From: an uncultured Pirellulaceae bacterium
Lineage (GTDB): Bacteria; Planctomycetota; Planctomycetia; Pirellulales; Pirellulaceae
Assembly (NCBI GenBank): GCA_938036435.1
Contig: CALHPU010000047.1
Location: forward strand, 1-37,381
Length of the DNA: 37,381 bases
Direction: 5' to 3'
Numbering within the stretch: position 1 is the stretch's first letter; every line of letters begins with the position of its first letter. The position numbers and the translations under genes are program-made. The notes below the pieces were generated by a model, which was not told the DNA's origin, did not search any database, and saw only the letters and a list, made by a program, of their open reading frames with translations. Below, in pieces: positions 8,288 to 15,649 of the stretch.

Positions 8288-9743
8288 TCGACCGACGCTG
8301 CATGGGCAGTGTCGTCTGGAGTTGCGGTTGCATCGCCTCATTTCGACGCGCATACCACGCCGCCCGCAGGCCATTTAGCTCCATCGCGTTGTGATGTTGG
8401 GAGAAGACGTTGTTGGCGATCGCTGCCAAGAAAAACATTAACATGTTTTCCATAGGGATAATCGAGACTTCGTGGAACATGCCGTTGATGCAATGGCAAC
8501 TGAGAAACACTAACAACAGCATGCCAAATCGCTGCCTCCAGAACGGTATCGTCGGGTCGGTCCAAGTAAGAATTGCGACGCGCGTGAACATGGCCAACAT
8601 GATCAAAAATGCTCCCAATCCAACGAGCCCGGTTTCTGCAAGAAATGCCAGAAATACATTGTGCTGAAAGTAGCCTTTGGTTGCCGAAAGTGGTTGCTTG
8701 GACGTAGGGTCTTGTAGGTAAGGGTATTTCTCTCGAGCGTATTGCCCAAATCCGCAGCCCAACAGTGGTCTGTCTTCGAACATCCGTGCGGCTACCGTCA
8801 GGAATAGCGGACGCAGTTTGGCCGAGTTTTGCATTTCAGTGACGGTGACGTTGGTATCACGCTTAAACGAAAGTAGTTTTTCGCCAATGACAGGGAATAG
8901 CATGATTCCGACCAATGTAGCCGCGACAACCATGCCACCTTTGCCTTGTCGAGGTGCCGGAAGGAAAACGGCGAGGAAGCCCGCAACGACCAAGCCCAAC
9001 CAGACACTACGGGTGAAGGTCGAGTAAACACCGATGCACATCAAAGCGGCAAGGCACAGAATAATGGCTCGACGTCGGTTGGAGGCGTTAGGCCACCACA
9101 TCCAAAGGCTTACCAAACCAATCACTTGAAAGACGCCGTTAGAGACTGGATTCAAGAATGGACCGCGTCCGCGCCCAAGGAATTCGGTGAACTCCGGGTC
9201 CACGATGTATCGGGGGAAGACAAGCGCTCCCAATCCACGTGTTTCAAAAATCGCCGTGATCGCCAAATAGATTCCCAGTCCCGCCAGTCCGCCAGCAACC
9301 AGTTTTAGATTGGCGTCGTTGAAGCGCGAGTTTCGCACCACGAAGTAAAGTGCCAGCGGCATAAGATTGAAAAACAACAGCCGTGAAATAGGTAGATTCT
9401 TGAAAAATGTATAGTCATGAGTGATCGTGCTGAGAAACAAGACCGCCATGAGGGCCAGTATGCTGATATCAACGCGATTAAATACGAATACGGTCTCTCG
9501 CCGCGCTAAAACCATCACCAAGAATAGAGCGCACATTCCACCCAACAGCAGACGGTCGATCGTTATCGGGATTGGCCCGGGCATGCTGAAGAAATCGGGG
9601 CCAAAAACAGCGCCTGTCACAATCACCAAGTAACCAACAATGGGGAACAGGTGGTACTGACCGTCAATTTTTTGACGATACTTCAACCCCACCAACGACC
9701 AGACGATGGCAATGATCAATCCAAAAAATAACAACAGTATCAT
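8256..9743 (-). CDS. O-antigen ligase/polymerase-like polytopic membrane protein
   Basis: 495 residues with about eleven or twelve predicted membrane helices from the very N-terminus (ILLLFFGLIIAIVWSLVGL). The topology, the extended soluble loop at about residues 290-350 with PLFLTVAARMFEDRPLLGCGFGQY, and the following HNVFLAFLAETGLVGLG helix match the Wzy/WaaL O-antigen ligase superfamily (GxGxG.Y ... HN.FL...ETG). Such proteins join or polymerise lipid-linked glycans at the periplasmic face; some planctomycete members have unknown acceptors. The ATG at 9743 opens directly into the first helix. It is alone on the minus strand and has a 250-base upstream region containing terminator-like hairpins. 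The hydrophilic C-terminus (about 45 residues, QRRSTTTTATAQTR) is coded partly over the end of the opposite gene. Confidence 0.8.
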   Translation of the reverse strand: MILLLFFGLIIAIVWSLVGLKYRQKIDGQYHLFPIVGYLVIVTGAVFGPDFFSMPGPIPITIDRLLLGGMCALFLVMVLARRETVFVFNRVDISILALMAVLFLSTITHDYTFFKNLPISRLLFFNLMPLALYFVVRNSRFNDANLKLVAGGLAGLGIYLAITAIFETRGLGALVFPRYIVDPEFTEFLGRGRGPFLNPVSNGVFQVIGLVSLWMWWPNASNRRRAIILCLAALMCIGVYSTFTRSVWLGLVVAGFLAVFLPAPRQGKGGMVVAATLVGIMLFPVIGEKLLSFKRDTNVTVTEMQNSAKLRPLFLTVAARMFEDRPLLGCGFGQYAREKYPYLQDPTSKQPLSATKGYFQHNVFLAFLAETGLVGLGAFLIMLAMFTRVAILTWTDPTIPFWRQRFGMLLLVFLSCHCINGMFHEVSIIPMENMLMFFLAAIANNVFSQHHNAMELNGLRAAWYARRNEAMQPQLQTTLPMQRRSTTTTATAQTR

Positions 9744-9873
9744 GGTCGCTTCGAAGATTGTTTATAGTGTGTGTCAGGAGATCGGTGGTCCGGCGAGTAC
9801 ACTTACCTATTGTTCGTCCTACCTCATCCGGAAAATGATCACCAAGAGATCGACAAGAAAAGTTCTGTTATGC

Positions 9874-9944
9874 AAAAAACCCAACCCAGTCTGCCCAATC
9901 CGCAGAGACCTTCTACCGACCCTTTTACCGGCCAGTTGGGTTGG
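9874..9944 (-). terminator. Minus-strand hairpin with U-tract (terminator or small structured RNA)
   Basis: On the minus strand AACCCAAC (9942-9935) pairs with GTTGGGTT (9885-9878), which is followed by a run of T residues. The loop of about 49 bases is GC-containing and can fold further. This could be a second terminator behind the one at 9951-9992, an attenuator in the leader of the O-antigen ligase gene, or a small RNA ending in a terminator. The sequence does not decide. Confidence 0.3.
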
Positions 9945-9950
9945 AGATAG

Positions 9951-9992
9951 CAAAGAAAAAGGTCCCGACTTCTTAGTACCGAAGGCGGGACC
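9951..9992 (-). terminator. Rho-independent terminator, minus strand
   Basis: GGTCCCG (9961-9967) pairs exactly with CGGGACC (9986-9992), and inner CTTC/GAAG extends the stem. On the minus strand the hairpin is followed by TTTTTCTTT (9960-9952), the classic intrinsic-terminator arrangement. It lies 14 bases after the stop of the small minus-strand ORF at 10006. Confidence 0.65.
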
Positions 9993-10005
9993 TGATTCAA
10001 AGCAA

Positions 10006-10278
10006 TTACCCGTCGGAAGGTATTTGAGCGGTTAGCATTTGAGCAGTTAGGCGAGTCAGGGCGTTTTTTTGATCGCGTTGACTCTGAAAATAGACGATCG
10101 CACTCAGCGTGCCAAAGCCAGGGACCATATCGAAAGTGCCATCACCGGTGCTGGCACTGAAGCGGCCAGATCCGGGCTCAATGGTTGAGTTTTGCGTGTC
10201 TCCGACGGGCAAAAGTCGTTGCAAATGACCGTTTTGGCGGCGAGGAATTTCTTTTGGGATGGTCTCTGAGCCCGTCAG
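10006..10278 (-). CDS. Possible small minus-strand protein, function unknown
   Basis: The frame is open from just after a stop at 10279-10281 to the stop at 10006, up to 90 residues; from the only standard start, TTG 10224, it is 72 residues. No ATG is present and no ribosome-binding site is clear, which weakens the call. In its favour, an intrinsic terminator on the same strand follows 14 bases downstream. The product would be soluble, with GSGRFSASTGDGTFDMVPGFGTLSAIVYF and a duplicated LTAQ near the end. I recognise no family. It may also be the 3' remnant of a larger gene. Confidence 0.3.
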   Translation of the reverse strand: MTGSETIPKEIPRRQNGHLQRLLPVGDTQNSTIEPGSGRFSASTGDGTFDMVPGFGTLSAIVYFQSQRDQKNALTRLTAQMLTAQIPSDG

Positions 10279-10411
10279 TCAGCCGAAATCGACGTTGTTA
10301 TTTTTCGACAACCGCGACAAGAAGAGGTATTTTCGCAACAACTATGTTGCAAAATAACAATCGCGCTTTCTGTAGATGAGCATCTGGAATAGGCTGCGAT
10401 GTGTCCGGCGG

Positions 10412-10498
10412 GAGAATTTGCGGGGAAAGCCCGTGGGGCGAAGCTACCGGTTGATTTCGGTGTTTTCCCAGTAAAAACGGGAAATTCTCTTATTGCGG
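10412..10498 (+). ncRNA. Possible structured leader RNA upstream of rpsO
   Basis: Nested complementarity is visible: GAGAATTT near 10412 with AAATTCTC near 10491, GGGGAAA with TTTTCCC inside it, GCCC-GTG-GGGC as a tight hairpin, ACCG-CGGT and CCC-GGG. It ends about 110 bases before rpsO. An autoregulatory S15 leader or a riboswitch-like element are possibilities. The GCGAAGCTACCGG segment loosely recalls c-di-GMP-I riboswitches, but the full consensus is not there. The rest of 10280-10606 shows no gene. Confidence 0.3.
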
Positions 10499-10606
10499 AA
10501 TCGCAGAACGCCGTTAAGATTACGAATCAAATTTTGAAGTACCTTGTAGATAACTAACATCATTATTGGTAGGAGTTGGTCCCACGATTATTGGGGCCAC
10601 ATTTTT

Positions 10607-10876
10607 ATGGCAATCACGAAAGAGAAAAAAGAAGAAATCGTCAGCGAATTTCGCAAGAACGACTCGGATACAGGGTCTCCGGAAGTTCAAATCGCGATTT
10701 TGACGACACGCATCAACAACCTCACCGAGCACATGCGGGCCAACAAGAAAGACTATTCGACTCGTCGTGGTCTGCTGGGAATGGTTTCGCGTCGTCGCCG
10801 GTTGTTGGATTACCTGCGTCAGATTAATCCGGATCGTTATCTCGATATCATCGAGAAATTGAACATCCGTAAATAA
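10607..10876 (+). CDS. rpsO: 30S ribosomal protein S15
   Basis: 89 residues, the standard length, matching bacterial S15 throughout: [56 protein letters not shown] and the closing [13 protein letters not shown]15 binds the central domain of 16S rRNA at a three-way junction and is a primary binder in small-subunit assembly. It is followed by pnp about 470 bases downstream, the common bacterial rpsO-pnp order, here interrupted by a possible tiny ORF and a terminator. The family often represses its own translation through its leader; the structured upstream region at 10412 would be the place to look. Confidence 0.97.
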   Translation: MAITKEKKEEIVSEFRKNDSDTGSPEVQIAILTTRINNLTEHMRANKKDYSTRRGLLGMVSRRRRLLDYLRQINPDRYLDIIEKLNIRK

Positions 10877-10945
10877 CCGCTTTGTTTGTATCTCCCCATT
10901 GGTTCGCCGAACCTTGCGGAGAATATCTTTGAAATAAAGGAAATC

Positions 10946-11047
10946 ATGGCACAACTGCTTTTGCTTTGCAGCAATTGGACATCCGAAGCTTGCTGTTCAT
11001 TTCAGCCAGTCTCAGGTCCACGCCTCATCGCAGCAATTTGTGCTTGA
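10946..11047 (+). CDS. Possible 33-residue Cys-rich peptide
   Basis: ATG 10946 is preceded by AAAGGAAATC, a better ribosome-binding site than most genes here have. It opens a 33-codon frame starting MAQLLLLCSNW and ending LIAAICA, with four cysteines (one CC pair). A terminator-like hairpin begins 11 bases after the stop, so the unit rpsO-peptide-terminator is compact. It could be a real small protein or a leader peptide, but at this length chance cannot be excluded. No family is recognised. Confidence 0.35.
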   Translation: MAQLLLLCSNWTSEACCSFQPVSGPRLIAAICA

Positions 11048-11057
11048 TTCCTCTTTG

Positions 11058-11092
11058 TAATCCGCCGGTACTTTTGTCGCCGGATTTTTTTG
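11058..11092 (+). terminator. Rho-independent terminator after rpsO unit
   Basis: AATCCG (11059-11064) pairs with CGGATT (11081-11086), with a 16-base loop that contains a second CCGG/CCGG pairing option, followed by TTTTTTT. It lies between rpsO and pnp. The remaining 11093-11344 up to pnp holds no gene that I can support and probably contains the pnp promoter. Confidence 0.6.
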
Positions 11093-11344
11093 TTGTTTGA
11101 GCCGCATCTGGTTTGTGGCGTTTAGCTTGTTGGCGTATTGGTCCTTGGGGCGTTCGTCAGCGGTAATGGTCTGAAGCGGGACTTCAGGGCGACTATCCGC
11201 TTTCTGATTGGTTCCTCAGCACCATTGATCTCTGCTATTGCAATTGGCTTGTGCCGTTGCCGGGCAGATTGGGCGGGCAGCACGTGAAGTAAACAGTGCC
11301 TCCGCAGCCGCGTCACCTTTGTCGTTTTTTGTAGGAATAAGACT

Positions 11345-13684
11345 GTGAAAGTAAGAGTAGAAAAGAAAATTGGTGACAGTGTTCTGTCAATTGAAACTGG
11401 AATGTTGGCCAAGCAAGCCGCTGGTGCGGTTTTGATTTCGTACAACGAAACCGTTGTGCTAAGCACGGCTGCAACGGGAAAGCCGCGTCCGGGATTGGAC
11501 TTCTTCCCGTTGATGTGTGATTACCGCGAGCGTACATGTGCTGCCGGTAAATTTCCGGGTGGATTTATTAAACGCGAAGGTCGCCCAACCACCAAGGAAA
11601 CGCTGACCTCGCGACTGATCGATCGTCCGATCCGTCCTATGTTCGCCGAAGGGTTTAAAGACGAAGTCCAGTGCCAGTCGTTTGTGTTGGCCAGTGACAA
11701 GCAAACTGACGGCGATGTGCTGGCGATGAATGGTGCGGCCACGGCGTGCTACATCTCGGCATTGCCATTCGAAGATCCAGTTGCATCAACTCGAGTTGGC
11801 CGCGTTGACGGCCAGTTCGTTGGATTCCCAACTCACGAGCAGTTGGAGGAGAGCGACATGGACATCATTATCTCTGGTACCGAAGGTGCCGTGACGATGA
11901 TCGAAGGATTTGCTCGCGAAGTTCCCGAAGACGAAATGCTGGCCGCGATTGAGTTTGGTCATGGCATCTGTAAAGAAGTCATCGGTTTGATGAAGGAGCT
12001 CGCGCAGAAGTTTCCAGTGGAGAAAATGAACTTCCAAGCTCCTGAGGATGACGGATTGCTGGACAAGCTGAAAGCTAAATACTACGACGCTTACAAGGAA
12101 GCGACGATCATCGCCGGTAAGCAAGATCGTGGTGCTGCCAAGAACGCACTGAAAGATAAGATCAAGGAAGAAATGATTCCTGATCCCGAGGCTGAAGGCG
12201 CGATTTGTGGCAAGGCCCTTTCGACGGCTATCCACGATTTGGAAGAGCGTGTGATTCGTGATTCAATTCTTGCCGGAGTGCGTGCTGATGGCCGCGATGG
12301 CAAGCAATTGCGTCCGATCGAATGTCACGTTAACACACTGCCGCGCGTTCACGGTTCAGCAATTTTCCAACGGGGCGAAACTCAGTCGCTGATCACGGTC
12401 ACTCTCGGTACTGGCCGCGACGAACAACGCGTTGATGGGCTGATGGATGAGTACAGTAAGAAGTTCATGCTGGATTACAACTTCCCAAGCTTCAGCGTTG
12501 GCGAGTGTCGACCGATTCGTGGTCCCGGTCGTCGTGAAATTGGTCACGGTGCTTTGGCCGAACGTTCGATCAACCCGATCTTGCCTTCTCCGGAAGATTT
12601 CCCTTACACGATTCGAGTCGTATCGGACATCCTAGAGTCCAATGGTTCGTCTTCGATGGCAACGGTTTGTGGAACGACCTTGGGGCTGATGGCTGCGGGC
12701 GTTACCATCAAAAATCCAGTCGCCGGTATCTCCGTAGGGATGGTCAAGGAAGGCGACAAATACGAGTTGCTAACCGACATTCTGGGAAGTGAAGATCACT
12801 TCGGTGATATGGATTTCAAAGTGGCCGGTACTCAAATCGGGATCACTGGAATTCAGTTGGACCTTAAGATTCGTGGAATTAGCAGCGACATCATCAAAGC
12901 CGCACTGACGCAGTCACGTGAGGCACGAATGGATATTCTGCGAACGATGTTGACCACGATTCCTCGTCCGTCACAAGAGCTGTCGGATTACGCTCCACGT
13001 TTGTTGGTCACGCAAATCGATCCAGACAAAATCGGTATGCTGATCGGCCCCGGCGGCAAGAACATTCGTGGCATCCAAGAAGAAACGCAAACTGTCATCG
13101 AAGTTACCGAAGATGGTCGCGTAACCGTTGCCGGTACCGACGGCGAATTGGCTAAAATCGCTCTGCAGCGCATCGAAGCTTGTACCGCTACGGTTCAGAT
13201 TGGAAAAATTTACGACGGCGTCGTCAGCAGCACGAAGGATTTCGGTGCCTTTGTTGAGATCTTGCCGGGACGTGACGGACTGTGTCACATCAGTGAGTTG
13301 TCCAGCGGTTACATCAGCGATGTCGGAACCGTTTGCGAAATCGGCGATGAAATGAAAGTCCTTGTGATCGACGTAGATGACAATGATCGCGTCAAGCTTT
13401 CGCGTCGTCAGGCGTTGGAGCAATTGGGGCTTGAGGATGAATTCGCCGACGACGAAGCTGGCGATGATGACGGCGGAGAGCGTCCAGAACGTAGCGAACG
13501 ATCAGACCGCGATCGCGGTGGAGATCGTGGCGGACGCCCACCACGTGGCCGAAGCGGCGGCGGTGGTGGTGGCGGACGTGGCCGAAGCGGCGGCGGCGGT
13601 GGCGGCGGACGTAGCCGTAGCGGTGGCGGTGGTGGCCGAGGTCGCAGCGGTGGAGGTGGCGGCGGCGGCGGTGGCCGGCGCTAG
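11345..13684 (+). CDS. pnp: Polyribonucleotide nucleotidyltransferase (PNPase) with Gly/Arg-rich tail
   Basis: PNPase degrades RNA 3' to 5' using phosphate and can add tails. The GTG start at 11345 is preceded by AGGAATAAGACT. Domain order is complete: first RNase PH domain (GKFPGGFIKREGRPTTKE, SRLIDRPIRP), helical linker, second RNase PH domain with the catalytic GDMDFKVAGT loop, KH domain with GPGG at about 568-571, and S1 domain (about 622-690). The loop usually written LGDEDHLGDMDFK reads LGSEDHFGDMDFK here: one upstream Asp is Ser, while the catalytic Asp and Lys are kept. Length is 779 residues against about 700 for most PNPases; the excess is an acidic stretch and then a Ser/Arg tail of poly-Gly blocks (GGGGGGGRGRSGG type). 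Such tails bind RNA or protein partners in other RNA-processing enzymes; here that is inference. Confidence 0.97.
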   Translation: MKVRVEKKIGDSVLSIETGMLAKQAAGAVLISYNETVVLSTAATGKPRPGLDFFPLMCDYRERTCAAGKFPGGFIKREGRPTTKETLTSRLIDRPIRPMFAEGFKDEVQCQSFVLASDKQTDGDVLAMNGAATACYISALPFEDPVASTRVGRVDGQFVGFPTHEQLEESDMDIIISGTEGAVTMIEGFAREVPEDEMLAAIEFGHGICKEVIGLMKELAQKFPVEKMNFQAPEDDGLLDKLKAKYYDAYKEATIIAGKQDRGAAKNALKDKIKEEMIPDPEAEGAICGKALSTAIHDLEERVIRDSILAGVRADGRDGKQLRPIECHVNTLPRVHGSAIFQRGETQSLITVTLGTGRDEQRVDGLMDEYSKKFMLDYNFPSFSVGECRPIRGPGRREIGHGALAERSINPILPSPEDFPYTIRVVSDILESNGSSSMATVCGTTLGLMAAGVTIKNPVAGISVGMVKEGDKYELLTDILGSEDHFGDMDFKVAGTQIGITGIQLDLKIRGISSDIIKAALTQSREARMDILRTMLTTIPRPSQELSDYAPRLLVTQIDPDKIGMLIGPGGKNIRGIQEETQTVIEVTEDGRVTVAGTDGELAKIALQRIEACTATVQIGKIYDGVVSSTKDFGAFVEILPGRDGLCHISELSSGYISDVGTVCEIGDEMKVLVIDVDDNDRVKLSRRQALEQLGLEDEFADDEAGDDDGGERPERSERSDRDRGGDRGGRPPRGRSGGGGGGGRGRSGGGGGGGRSRSGGGGGRGRSGGGGGGGGGRR
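13545..13683 (+). repeat. Low-complexity GGC/GGT-rich repeat in pnp 3' end
   Basis: Imperfect repeats of glycine codons separated by CGT/CGA and AGC codons encode the Gly/Arg/Ser tail of PNPase. The unit of roughly 30 bases (GGAAGCGGCGGCGGTGGTGG-like) recurs about four times with drift. Repeat-mediated length variation between strains is likely. Confidence 0.8.
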
Positions 13685-13743
13685 TACGCTGCTTCAAGAG
13701 TAACTAAAACCGATGGGCATAATCGCCTATCCGGATACAATAG

Positions 13744-13774
13744 ACGCCCGGCGACACAGGTTGCCGGGCGTTTT
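13744..13774 (+). terminator. Rho-independent terminator after pnp
   Basis: ACGCCCGGC pairs with GCCGGGCGT around the loop GACACAGGTT, a nine-base perfect GC-rich stem, followed by TTTTG. It lies 60 bases after the pnp stop and separates pnp from the histidine kinase gene. This is the clearest intrinsic terminator in the window. Confidence 0.9.
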
Positions 13775-13780
13775 GCGTAG

Positions 13781-13907
13781 TGGTTTTCCGTTTTCGGTGC
13801 GAGCTGTTCAGTGTTAGACGTGCGGAGGTTAAGGTTATAATTTTGGGTAGGGTCAGGAATTCTCTTTTTTGAGCTGACCGAAAACCTCACACCGAAAACC
13901 TCACACC
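13781..13907. repeat. Inverted/tandem CCGAAAAC repeat before the histidine kinase gene
   Basis: ACCGAAAACCTCAC occurs twice in perfect tandem (13877-13890 and 13891-13904). The segment 13781-13799 (TGGTTTTCCGTTTTCGGTG) is an imperfect reverse copy about 80 bases upstream. The arrangement could form a long hairpin ending seven bases before the kinase ATG. I have the impression that CCGAAAAC-type strings are dispersed repeats in planctomycetes, but cannot check it. Confidence 0.6.
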
Positions 13908-13913
13908 AGAAAA

Positions 13914-14639
13914 ATGGACGATACCGACGATCTTGAAACGCTGCAGAAGAAGTACAGCGAACTGGCAACGCTGGCCGGATCGCTTGCGCACGAAATCAAG
14001 AACCCTCTGTCGATCATCCGCATGAATATGGAACTACTGGGTGAAGACCTAGAGGAACATCATTCGACCGTTGGGCGTCGAGCGATTGAGCGTGTCGATA
14101 CGGTCAATCGACAGTGCGCCCGACTGGAAACAATGCTCAACGATTTCTTGCGGTTCTCCCGATTCAGTGGAATGCAGTTCACCGCCGGCAGCCTGAACGA
14201 TCAGGTGGCCCAAGTGCTAGATTTTTATCGTAGCCAAGCTGCCAGCCAAGACATTGAGATCGTGCAGTATTTAGAAACAGATCTTCCCAGTATCAAAATG
14301 GATCCGCACACGCTTCAGGCGGCGTTGGTAAATTTGGTGAAGAACGCGATAGAAGCGATGCCCGACGGAGGCCAGCTACTTGCCCGCACTCGAATCACGC
14401 GCAGCGGCGTCGCATTGGATCTGATCGACACTGGGTGCGGCATGGAAGGGGAGGCCTTGTTGCGCATGTTTGAAGAATTCTATACCAGCAAAGACGCCGG
14501 CACTGGTTTGGGACTACCGACGGCCAAGAAAATCATTGAGGGGCACGGCGGCAGGATCAACGTGCAAAGTCAAAAAGGGCAGGGGACTCAATTTACTTTA
14601 GAATTCCCAACTCCCAAACGCATCAAGAAACAATCATAG
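13914..14639 (+). CDS. Soluble histidine kinase without sensor domain
   Basis: 241 residues comprising only a transmitter: HisKA H-box SLAHEIKNPLSIIRMNMELL with phospho-acceptor His26, N-box NLVKNAIEAMPDGG (Asn144), G1 box DTGCGM (172-177), F-box FEEFYTSKD and G2 box GTGLGLPTAKK (196-201). All ATP-binding boxes are intact, so it should be active. It has no membrane segment, PAS or other input domain. The H-box and the short N-terminal coil resemble NtrB/AtoS-type kinases, which usually work with sigma-54 response regulators; none is adjacent. It is followed at nine bases by ribF and probably shares its transcript. The partner and signal are unknown. Confidence 0.9.
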   Translation: MDDTDDLETLQKKYSELATLAGSLAHEIKNPLSIIRMNMELLGEDLEEHHSTVGRRAIERVDTVNRQCARLETMLNDFLRFSRFSGMQFTAGSLNDQVAQVLDFYRSQAASQDIEIVQYLETDLPSIKMDPHTLQAALVNLVKNAIEAMPDGGQLLARTRITRSGVALDLIDTGCGMEGEALLRMFEEFYTSKDAGTGLGLPTAKKIIEGHGGRINVQSQKGQGTQFTLEFPTPKRIKKQS

Positions 14640-14648
14640 GTCGCCAGC

Positions 14649-15587
14649 GTGAAGCTATTTCGAAATCTAAATCAGTTCCCCGAATCGCTACGGGGAGGCG
14701 CGTTGACGATCGGAAATTTCGATGGTGTTCACCGTGGGCATGCCACGATCATCAATCGGCTTAAACATTACGCCGACAAACTTTCAGCCGCGACGATTGT
14801 GTTTACATTTGATCCCCACCCTGTGCGCGTGTTGGCTCCCGAGCGCGCACCTGTGCCGTTGACGTGGACTAACCGCAAAGCCGATCTGTTGGCCGAACTG
14901 GGTGTGGATGTGGTGATCGCCTATCCGACAGATATGGAACTGCTTTCACTTACGCATCAAGAGTTCTTCAACCAGATTGTGGTTGATCAGATCGGCGTCA
15001 AAGCGATGGTCGAGGGGCCAAATTTCTTCTTCGGAAAAGACCGTGGCGGAAATGTGGCTACGCTGGCCGACCATTGCAGTGAAAACAATATCCAATTGGA
15101 GATCATGTCTCCGGTAGTGGACAATCCTGAGGACACAGAACTTATTTCCAGCAGCCGTATCCGGAAGCTGGTGACCGTGGGAGACGTCAACGCAGCAGCT
15201 GCAATGTTGACTCATCCGTATCGAATTCGAGGCATGGTAACTCACGGTATGGCGCGAGGTGCAAAGATTGGCTTTCCAACGGCCAATTTGGACGCGATTG
15301 ATACATTGGTGCCCGCGGCAGGTGTTTACGCCGGACGAACTTGGATCGATGGCCGCAGTCATTGGTCGGCGATTCACATCGGTCCCAACCCAACATTTGG
15401 CGAAAACGTTCTGAAAGTTGAGTCTCACATCCTCGATTTTGAAGGATCCCTCTACGGACGGGCTATCGAGGTTGATTTTATCAGCCGTCTCCGGGATATT
15501 CTTGACTTCGGATCTCGGGAACATTTGCAGCAACAGCTTCTCAAAGACATTGCCGAGACCCGTCGAGTCGCGCGAAACCACCAATGA
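14649..15587 (+). CDS. ribF: Bifunctional riboflavin kinase/FAD synthetase
   Basis: 312 residues, normal for RibF, which phosphorylates riboflavin to FMN and then adenylates it to FAD. The N-terminal nucleotidyltransferase domain shows LTIGNFDGVHRGHATII (the HxGH-type ATP site), TFDPHPVRVL and the SSSRIRKLV motif; the C-terminal riboflavin kinase domain shows RGAKIGFPTANL, PAAGVYAG and GPNPTFG. GTG 14649 is the start; the gap to the kinase gene is nine bases. FAD and FMN supply flavoproteins generally, so there is no specific functional tie to the neighbours. Confidence 0.95.
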   Translation: MKLFRNLNQFPESLRGGALTIGNFDGVHRGHATIINRLKHYADKLSAATIVFTFDPHPVRVLAPERAPVPLTWTNRKADLLAELGVDVVIAYPTDMELLSLTHQEFFNQIVVDQIGVKAMVEGPNFFFGKDRGGNVATLADHCSENNIQLEIMSPVVDNPEDTELISSSRIRKLVTVGDVNAAAAMLTHPYRIRGMVTHGMARGAKIGFPTANLDAIDTLVPAAGVYAGRTWIDGRSHWSAIHIGPNPTFGENVLKVESHILDFEGSLYGRAIEVDFISRLRDILDFGSREHLQQQLLKDIAETRRVARNHQ

Positions 15588-15649
15588 CATCCAGTCATCG
15601 TAATGATCGCCCATCATAAATTCCCGGACCAAACGAAGTAGATACGATC

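Noticed and set aside
10412..10498. Confident c-di-GMP riboswitch call
   Set aside because: Only one short segment resembles the aptamer; the GCAAACC part and the required spacing are missing.
13392..13697. His/Arg-rich minus-strand ORF opposite the PNPase tail
   Set aside because: It is the complement of the poly-Gly coding repeat; composition explains the frame.
14946..15632. 228-residue minus-strand ORF opposite ribF
   Set aside because: RibF motifs are unmistakable on the plus strand; the opposite frame is low in recognisable features.
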